From positions 558,001 to 622,000 of the forward strand of contig OX596346.1 of assembly GCA_951394405.1 (NCBI GenBank): a stretch of 64,000 nucleotides of DNA, given 5' to 3'. Of this stretch, positions 56,348 to 64,000 are shown one piece after another. The notes under the pieces are model-generated. The model was given only the letters and a program-made list of their open reading frames with translations, did not search any database and was not told where the DNA came from. A program made the position numbers and the translations under genes. Numbering within the stretch: the first letter of the stretch is position 1; each line of letters starts with the position of its first letter. The stretch comes from Coprinellus micaceus (taxonomy: Eukaryota > Basidiomycota > Agaricomycetes > Agaricales > Psathyrellaceae).

Positions 56348-59300
56348 TCACCAAGAAAGCTTGTGATCACCACAGCCATCTCCACCACCACAGCTCGATG
56401 GCTCAGCCCCCTCTAGGAACTCCCCTTTCGGCCCCTGGATGGCGACCTGCGTTGCAGCATTCAACCCCAAAGCCTCAGACTCTGCTTGGCGAACAAGCCA
56501 CTTGTCTGTCCCAAGATGGGCGTCGAGTTCAGGCGCTGGTGGAAGTAGGACCTGGACTTGCTCAGGGTCTTCCGGGCTTTCGCGTGCCTCGAAAGACATA
56601 ATTTGATATTCGCCATCGTTCAGACATTCACCGTCGCTGAGGGCGAAGTTCCGCTTGTGGAGGGGACAGGAGACGTACTAGAGAAAGGGTGAAAAATCAG
56701 TTGGGAGCCTCAACCTGGGAAGAGAGGGAAATGCTCACTGGTTTGCCATCGACGGTGTCACCGATGATGCCATGGTCGAGCACGAAGGCACGCTTATGTG
56801 GGCACCTTCACATAATTAATCAAGTCAGAGGGCGGGAAAGAGAGAGACTGACGGTGAAGGGACTTACATCTGCTGCGTGGCATAGTATCCACGACGAGGG
56901 ACATGGTAGACAGCCAGCTGGCTATCTCCATACTTGATAGCAGCACTGGATGTTCCCTCACCACTGACGAGGTCACTTTTGTTCGCGACGTTGATCCACG
57001 TCCACTCTGCCTTCGGCGTTGTCACCTGGTCAGAAGAGAGCTTGACGGGAGGGTAAGACTTGGCCCAGTCTGCAGGACGAGGCTGACCACGCTCAGTGAT
57101 CATCTCGCTGGATGGGAGGCGTTCGTCGGTGTTGATGAACTGCTTGAACTGACGGCGCTTGCTAGGGTCTGGGCGGGGCAGAATGGATTTAGGTTCAACG
57201 CGAGAGCAAGAATAGGCTAAACAGGCTCACCTTTGATTGCGGCTGCCCACTCATCTTCGTAGGTGTTGATCAGGTTGTCCATGAGCGTGTCGAGGTCCTT
57301 GCAAATGCCAAGTTCATCGTCGAGGATGACGCGACGTAGTTTCTAAAGTCGATGTTAGAACGTGTGGCCGAAACATGATGACGGTTAGCGTTACCTCGAT
57401 GCCGCCGTCCATCTTCTCGACCCAGCGTGCCGTTCGCTCGAGCTTGTCGGCAGTCATGATATAGTAGGCCAGGAAGCGGTCGATGATGCGGATGACCTTT
57501 GACGGAGGAACGTCCTTGGCGAACAGTTCAGCATGTCGCTAAAGTGATGCGGGTCAGTGAAAGCGCCACGGTGCTGAATAGGTCGATGCTTACTGGGTTG
57601 GCTCCGCCGTTGCCACCGACGAAGACTAGATGGCCATGGGTGTTAGACAAAGACCGACGACGAGGAATATGGACTACGTACTGTTCCATCCCTTGTCAGT
57701 GGCGATCAGACCGAAGTCCTTGCCCTGGGCCTCAGCACATTCTCGAACGCAGCCGGAGACACCACCCTTAAATTTGTGGGGGCTACGAACACCTCGGTAT
57801 CGATTCTCAAGCTGCACGGCGAGGCCGACAGAGTCACCCACTCCGTATCGGCACCCTGCTCCAGTATTAGAACCCGACTACGGCACCGAGAAGGGAACAA
57901 CTTACATGTTGACCCGACGCAAGACTTGACCGTACGAAGGGACTTCCCGTAAGCGTGGCCACTCTCGAACCCGGCGTCGCAGAGTTCCTCCCAGATGGAT
58001 GGGAGGTCTTCCTTGCGGGCGCCAAACATATCGATACGCTGACCACCGGTGATCTGGTAACACGTTAGCAAGGGCTGCCGAGTGAATTAAGGCAGATGTT
58101 TGAACCTTTGTGTAGAGACCGTACTTCTTTGCTACCTGCCCGATGACGATCAGGCCATCGGGACTAATCTCACCAGCAGCGATACGCGGAACAACACTGA
58201 ACGTCCCGTTCCTCTGGATGTTCGCCATGAATTTGTCGTTGGTGTCTTGGTTCTGGTGGTGAAGGGGCTGCATCACATGCTCGTTGTACCTGCGGGAGAA
58301 GCACTTGGGTCAGAGAGGGAACCGACGAGACGGATCATGCTCCGGGGTGAACTGAACTTACAAACTCGATAAGATAGACCCAATAGCCGGCTTGCAGAGC
58401 TCGCACCCAAGGGCGTCCTTATTGACACCCACCTCCGCCATGACCTCGGGAAGCGTCTTCAACTGCTTCACTTTGATAACGTTGAAGAGGTCCGTCCGTG
58501 ACATCTTGAAGTGGGGGCAGATACTCGTTTCGAGAGCACGCCCAGCCTTCTTCATCTCGGCGTTGAATAGACTCGTGACCTATCGTCGGCCTTGAGCCCA
58601 AGGTACCATGGAAAGTTGAGTTAAACGTACCAAAGGCATACAGCCACCGCATCCCGTCCCGACTTTCGTCTTTGTCTTGAGCTCGGGAATCGTCGAGCAC
58701 TCACCACTCTGGACGCACTTGACGATGTCGCCCTTCAGGACGTTCTGAGAGAGAAGACATAGTTAGTAGGTGAAGGATCTAACGGAACTAGAAGCGTACA
58801 TGGCAACTGCAGACTTGCGCATCATCATCGAGGTCGCCACCGTCGTCATTGCCTTTCTTGTCACCCACGATGAACTGGGATGGAGGGACATCGAGAGCTT
58901 TCTATCGAAGAGTCAGCACGCGCCTGCCGTGGTTCCCGGGCCAAGTTCACCTTCTTCTTGACGATCGCAACGAGCTTGACGAAGTCGCTGACATCGCCCA
59001 CCATCATACCACCCAGGAGGTACTTCCCATCCTCAGTGAAAATATACTTCTTGTAGGTCGCGCTGAATGGATCCCTGTAGACGAGGCAGTTAACAGGTTG
59101 CCCAGCAGCTCCACCCCTCTTGGATCGCTTGGCACCAGCGACGTCGGCCTTCGCCGCCTCGATCACTTTGGTGGCCGCCGGCTTGCTCCCCTCTTCCTCG
59201 AAGGCAATCTCGAGCTTTGCGGAGCCATTCTGGTTGGCAGAGCCGTTCGTGTGCACGGCGTCGGCAGCAGTGACGTTCTGGGTGCGACCCTTGGGATGGC

Positions 59301-60934
59301 GGTTGTCGGCGAAGAAGTCTCCGAAGGAGGCCACGTCGATCCCCATGAGCCTGAAGCATAATTAGTTCGAAGACAAGAATCTTTGTCAGAGACGCGTACT
59401 AACTTTAGCTTCGTACTCAGGTCTGGAGCGTTCATAGCCCGTGGAGCATGACCTTCGATCTGCGTAAGGTTGAACGACAGAATGTCGGCCATTTCGACTG
59501 AAAGGATATTGTAAGCATGAGAATAAGTTGATGTTGAACAACGATAACTCACTTCCAGGTCCAATCAAGCCGTAGCTGTTCTCGCGCCAGCTAGCACATT
59601 CGCCAATAGCGTAAACGTCTTCAGCAGACGTGCTCAAGTCATCACTGACGACGATCCCACCACGAGAATGGCAGTTGATCCCGCTTGCTCTAGCAACATC
59701 GTCACGAGGGCGAATACCGATGGCGTAAATGACGAGATCCGCTTCGTGCACCTTGCCGTCCTGGAGTTCGAAGCCACAGAAGACCTCATTTCCGTCAACT
59801 ACGCGGGTTAGCTGGCGAGTTGGTGAACAATGGGTCAGGACTTGAACTCCCATGGCCTCGATCTTATGCAGGACCATTTCGCCGGCTTCCGCGTCAAGCT
59901 GGCGGGAGAGGGGGAAGCCCTGGCGATTGACGATGCTGACATTGGAGATACTGTGACATAGAGGATATGTTGAGTGACACGGAGATCGACGAGGAGTAGA
60001 ACTGAACTCACGTAGGAAGGTCGAACGCAGCCTTGGCGGCTTCAAGTCCTAGCAAACCACCACCGACGACTACGGCATGCTTGATCTCTGGAGCTTCTGC
60101 GTATGCGATGATGTTGTCTAGGTCCGAGATATTTCGGTATACGAATACGCCCTTTGTCTTCTGCGCTTGTTCGAGAGAAGTGTAGGGGGGAACCTCAGCC
60201 CGAGAACCGGTCGCGATGATGCACTTGTCGTAATGGAATGCGCGATTCTTGTCCGTATGCACGAGATGACGCTCCGGGGAAATCGAAACGATGGTTTCCT
60301 GAAGATGGTAGCTCAGCCGATGCGGCTCGTGCTGCGCATACCAGGAAGGTGGGTTGAGGTATAAACTTTCGACCTATAGGCAGAATGTCGTTAGTTCAGA
60401 ACCATCAGAACCTTGGATCGGTACGCACATTCCGGTGCTCGAAATACTCTGTCAGCCTTCGGAAATATCAGCCCTGGTATACTTGGCACTAATGATACCC
60501 CACATACCCCACACGGTTGTACGCGAAGTGCTTTTCTTCACCACACGTTATGAGGAAGTACTTGTTCTTCTCGTCGAGGTTTAGCATCTTCTCGATGAAA
60601 GCTAGAGAAATTGTTAAGTCACAAGCGTTCCCATAGCATCCCGACAGGAAGAACTGACCGATGCCAACCATTCCAAGACCGACTGCACACTCATTCAGCA
60701 CTCGCCGTTTGTCGAGTTCCATGAAACCAACATACCGACGAAGATGATTTGTCGACCATCAGGGCCTTCTCGGATGCCCTCGACTGGTGTCGACACCTCG
60801 GACGACGCAGGCATAGTGTTATCGAGGAGTTGACCGGGCATTGGGGAGGATTGTGGAGGTTGTGGGACGACGGCAGGAGGTGTCACCACGCTGGCTTTTC
60901 TTGCCCGTTTCTTCTTCGAGAAGTTGTTGCCCAT
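56348..60934 (-). CDS. Assimilatory nitrite reductase [NAD(P)H]
   Basis: Reduces nitrite to ammonium with six electrons from NAD(P)H, in the cytosol. Minus-strand exons in order: unusual N-terminus MGNNFSKKKRARKASV; first FAD/NAD domain beginning RQIIFVG with VGLGMVGIAF after splicing; HAVVVGGGLLGLEAAKAA for the second dinucleotide fold; VYAIGECASW; [2Fe-2S] BFD-like centre DAQVCSCH, CGGCMPLV; ferredoxin-like half with GTFSVVPRIAAGEI. The siroheme/[4Fe-4S] cysteines are in TVKSCVGSTWCRYG and GCVRECAEAQG. The C-terminal Rieske-type centre has CPHKRAF and CPLHKRNF. It ends HKLSW at 56348. About twelve introns. All expected cofactor residues that I can check are present. It is divergent from the nitrate transporter across a shared promoter. 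Confidence 0.92.
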
Positions 60935-62002
60935 TCAGGGGTATCGGCGAAAGTCGCGATATCCTATCGGCTCCATCGCATTTTCTATGTATTCTCCGAA
61001 CCAGAGGGGGTCCATTGCATTGGGACGGCTGCTCATTCGTTCCTGGAAGAGATAGAAGTCAGTTCCAAGTTTGAACTCGATGGAGTTACTGAATATGTCG
61101 ACAGCAAGCGGTTCAGAGTCCGCCATCAATTGGACTTATCGGTCCTTGTTGACACCCAAAATGTACACCCCCACCTAATTGAATTGCAAGCGGAGCGCCA
61201 GAGATAGGCAATGGACGCTTTGCACACGACCTTGGCGTGTCGCGTTTCGCTGGAATGGCTTGGTACTGGGCTCAAAGTATTTCTTGGGATCTGGGGGATG
61301 TTCACAGGACCCACAGCGTCACATAACTCCGAAGAAGCCCGCTGCTACGAACATAACGAACGTTGGAAGCAGCTGGGATAAGGCTTATCTGAGATAGCCC
61401 TCCGCTTCGGATAAGCTGGAACGATATGTGAGGAGTCTCTTTCAAAGCTGAGCTCTAATTCATTATCGGTCCATCTTCAACCTCCCGCATTCAACGCTTT
61501 TCGGCGTTTTCTCCTTGGCGTCTCACGAACGGGAGTCAGGATCTATATCCCATGTTACGGACGGGGGATCCATTGGCCAATAACTATCTTATCTCGCCTC
61601 GTTGTCCAGATAAAGTTAATTGAAAGGGGCCAAGCTCCAACCCGCCACTCCCATGACAGCTTTTGGGAGGGTTCTGGGCCCTAGTGGCGGGACCGATCCT
61701 GCAATTTGATTTTCGTGGAAGGGAAGGGGATGGTGGATCTACGCTGCATGTCAATGTCGAAATGTATGTACATGTACCCCACCGCTGTTTTTTCGGGAGC
61801 TGATTGAGCCCGAATGAAGGATTAACCCTAGTCCCAGTTCGCCCGATAAGTATCTCGACGTCGAAGGCCAAGATTCCCAGAGTCCAAAGATAGCGACCTG
61901 AATGAAGCTTGCTTCCGAGAAAGTACTCCGCACGTAAATAAAAGGGCACTCAGGATTTGATACAGGAGTGCGATTGTACCCCAGGTAGCCTTCACTGTCG
62001 TC
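60935..62002. promoter_or_regulatory. Shared divergent promoter of nitrite reductase and nitrate transporter
   Basis: About 1.07 kb separates the two starts. GATA-factor sites are frequent: AGATAG 61202-61207, the cluster listed separately at 61385-61613, and CGATAA 61844-61849. In fungi, AreA/NIT2-type GATA factors activate nitrate genes when ammonium is scarce. I found no clear NirA/NIT4-type site (CTCCGHGG); the nearest is CTCCGCTTCGG at 61400-61410. Confidence 0.7.
61385..61613. promoter_or_regulatory. Cluster of GATA-factor binding motifs
   Basis: Six core motifs in about 230 bp: TTATCT 61385-61390, AGATAG 61392-61397, GGATAA 61409-61414, CTATCT 61584-61589, TTATCT 61589-61594 and AGATAA 61608-61613. 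Pairs lie within about 20 bp, the arrangement favoured by AreA/NIT2. Placement midway between the two nitrate genes supports joint nitrogen control. Confidence 0.65.
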
Positions 62003-63904
62003 ATGTCCAACCACCACGGTCCCCCAGCGTTCAAGTGGGCACACCTCTGGCAGCCCGCCATCGTCAACCCGGTCAACCTCAAGAGCTACACGATCCCCTT
62101 CTTCAACCTTCGGGATCCGTACTGTCGATCATTCCATCTTAGTTGGCGTACGTGCTCCTCCTACCTTCTGTCGCCACCGTTCCCCCAATTGACATGTCGA
62201 CCCAGTCGGATTCTTCGTCGCGTTCCTGTCCTGGTTCGCCTTCCCGCCGCTGATCCCGGAGGCCATCAAGTCAGACTTGAAGCTCACAGACAAGCAGGTC
62301 GCTAACTCCAACATCGTCGCACTATGCGCGACGTTGATAGTGCGACTTGTGACTGGGCCTCTGGTAGATCGGTATGGCCCTCGACTGGTTATGGCCGCCT
62401 TGCTCATCATCGGGGCGATCCCCTCTGGCCTCGCGGGTACGGCCCACAACGCGAATACGTTGTACGTTCTGAGGTTCTTCATCGGCATCCTTGGCGGCAC
62501 CTTCGTCCCCTGTCAAGCATGGACTTCGGCGTTCTTTGACAAGAACATCGTCGGAACGGCGAACGCAATTGTCGGAGGTTGGGGTAACATGGGGTAAGTG
62601 CTGATCTTTCCCCCGCCGTAGCCCATAGCCTGACCTTTCTTGCAGTGGCGGGGCGACTTTCGCCATCATGGTCGCAGTCTACGAGGGGCTTAGGACACTC
62701 GGCCTAACCCAGCACTTAGCATGGCGAGTGTCGTTCGTCGCCGTCCCGTAAGTCGAGTTTTTGCCTTCAAGTCCCTTCAAATCACTGACGCGATCGTTTT
62801 CTAGCGCCCCTGTCCTCATCTTTGTCGCGGTGTTGACCTTGATCTTTGGACAAGACCATCCCGCCGGCAAATGGGCCGACCGTCACAACATCCCTGCCGC
62901 TGGTCTCTCACCCGATGATCTCGACAACAGCCCTCCCCGCGAGCCCGATAACGAAGACGAGTCTGACTTGGAGAAGGAGAAGCGCAGGGAGAGGAAGACG
63001 AAGGAACAAGTCTCCGTTCACGTCGTCGAAGCCGAGCAGCCCCCCATCGAGTCCGTCGTCGACGTTGCCGTCAACGAGGCCTTGACCTGGAAGACCGCCT
63101 GGGTGATCATCAAGAACCCCCTCACCTGGCTTCCCGCTCTCGCCTACATCACTACCTTCGGCTTCGAGTTGGCTCTCGACGCGAAGATGGCTGACGTCCT
63201 CTACTCGATGTACAAGGGCCAGCTTCAAGGTTTCGACCAGCAAACCGCGGGCTACTACACCTCCATATTGTACGTGATCTCGATCCTCCCTTCCTTCGCT
63301 CCTTATACTGACCAGAGTATCAGCGGCTTCCTGAACCTCGTCACTCGTCCCTTCGGAGGTTACGTGGGAGACGTTGTCTATCGCCGTTGGGGGACGAAGG
63401 GCAAGAAGTGGTGGACCATTGCCTGTGGACTGATCATGGGCGTCAGCACCATCGCCGGTGGCTTTTATATCGCCGGCCACAAGACCGGGAGTCTTCCTGA
63501 CCGTGAGTTTCTCCTCGCCTTCGCCTTCGCTGCTCCCACTCACTCAAATCTATTCTTGCAGTCGCTGTCGTAATGGGCGTCTTCGCTGTCGCGGCCATCT
63601 TCTCTGAGCTCGGAAACGGCGCCAACTTTGCGTTGGTGCCGCATTGTAACGCATACAATAACGTGGGTATCTTGCATCCGTCGTCCCGGTCTGGCCTGGA
63701 GCTGATTTCCTTTCATGGGTTTCGTTTCGCTTTATACAGGGCGTGATGTCTGGCATCGTCGGCGCCTCCGGAAACGTGGGCGGTATCCTCTTCGCACTCA
63801 TCTTCCGCATGCAACCCGCTCGGGGGAGGGCCTGGTGGATTATGGGGGTCGTCTGTACTGCGATTAACGTCGGGATAGCAGTGATCCCTGTGCCAGTGAA
63901 CTAA
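62003..63904 (+). CDS. nrt2: High-affinity nitrate transporter, NRT2/NNP family
   Basis: Imports nitrate with protons across the plasma membrane. ATG 62003 ([19 protein letters not shown]). Twelve membrane segments are expected; visible ones include [35 protein letters not shown] and [14 protein letters not shown]. The nitrate-signature segments are [10 protein letters not shown] joined to GGATFAIMV, and [27 protein letters not shown] is the MFS loop motif. A central charged loop of about 90 residues ([18 protein letters not shown] onward) is typical of fungal NRT2/NrtA. Introns: about 62149-62205, 62594-62645, 62748-62804, one near 63268-63323, one near 63501-63561 and one near 63662-63739. 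Stop TAA 63902-63904. Divergent partner of nitrite reductase. Confidence 0.9.
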
Positions 63905-64000
63905 TTCACAGATACGAACTCCCTTATCTCTCTTCCCCAGTTGGCTGTTATTGGTTACGTTAGCGTACCAAACTAAAATACTTCCCTCTTCTTTGTCGTC

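Noticed and set aside
1..64000. CRISPR arrays, bacterial operons, rRNA genes
   Set aside because: No regular spaced repeats, no polycistronic arrangement, and introns throughout; the DNA is fungal nuclear.

Overview
This is nuclear DNA of a mushroom-forming basidiomycete (Agaricomycetes-type). Genes are split by short introns of about 50-65 bp with GT...AG ends. The gene families are typical of that group: MYND-finger proteins, F-box proteins with a degenerate leucine-rich tail, DUF6533/DUF6534 membrane proteins, a DUF4470 protein and a nitrate-assimilation gene pair. No rRNA, convincing tRNA, CRISPR or bacterial operon structure is visible. Exon limits below were worked out by eye from reading frame, splice consensus and comparison of paralogues inside the window.

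Layout. 0-24 kb is a cluster of six related MYND-finger genes, here called A to F: A <1-2108 (+), B 10027-12239 (+), C 12642-14171 (+), D 15256-18609 (+), E 19045-21093 (-), F 22075-24135 (+). A, B, E and F look intact. C is internally deleted and frameshifted. D carries frameshifts and is split by a 1.18-kb terminal-inverted-repeat (TIR) element. An SNG1/DUF3533 membrane protein, a decayed DUF6533 gene, a second TIR element (8785-9698) and a GNAT acetyltransferase lie among them.

24-47 kb is an F-box region. A recent inverted duplication links the F-box genes at 24790-26737 (-) and 36875-38792 (+). A more distant relative is at 39260-41253 (+). A different coiled-coil F-box gene is at 32984-34651 (+), and a loose copy of its 3' end lies at 24376-24657 (-). 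A phosphoinositide-specific phospholipase C (27540-31302, -), a broken CXXC zinc-binding gene, a TPR/DUF4470 gene (41540-44733, -) and another F-box gene (45172-47021, -) complete this part.

47-51 kb shows no recognisable gene. 51-56 kb holds two tandem DUF6534 membrane-protein genes.

56-64 kb holds assimilatory nitrite reductase (56348-60934, -) and an NRT2-type nitrate transporter (62003-63904, +). They are transcribed away from each other from a shared ~1.07-kb promoter rich in GATA-factor sites. Together they import nitrate and reduce nitrite to ammonium. Nitrate reductase, the enzyme between them in the pathway, is not in the window.

Most striking observations: the MYND family's invariant Cys-x4-His pair that is rebuilt only by splicing; a conserved last intron whose donor carries an in-frame stop; frame-neutral introns in some copies; and the young transposable-element and segmental-duplication scars.
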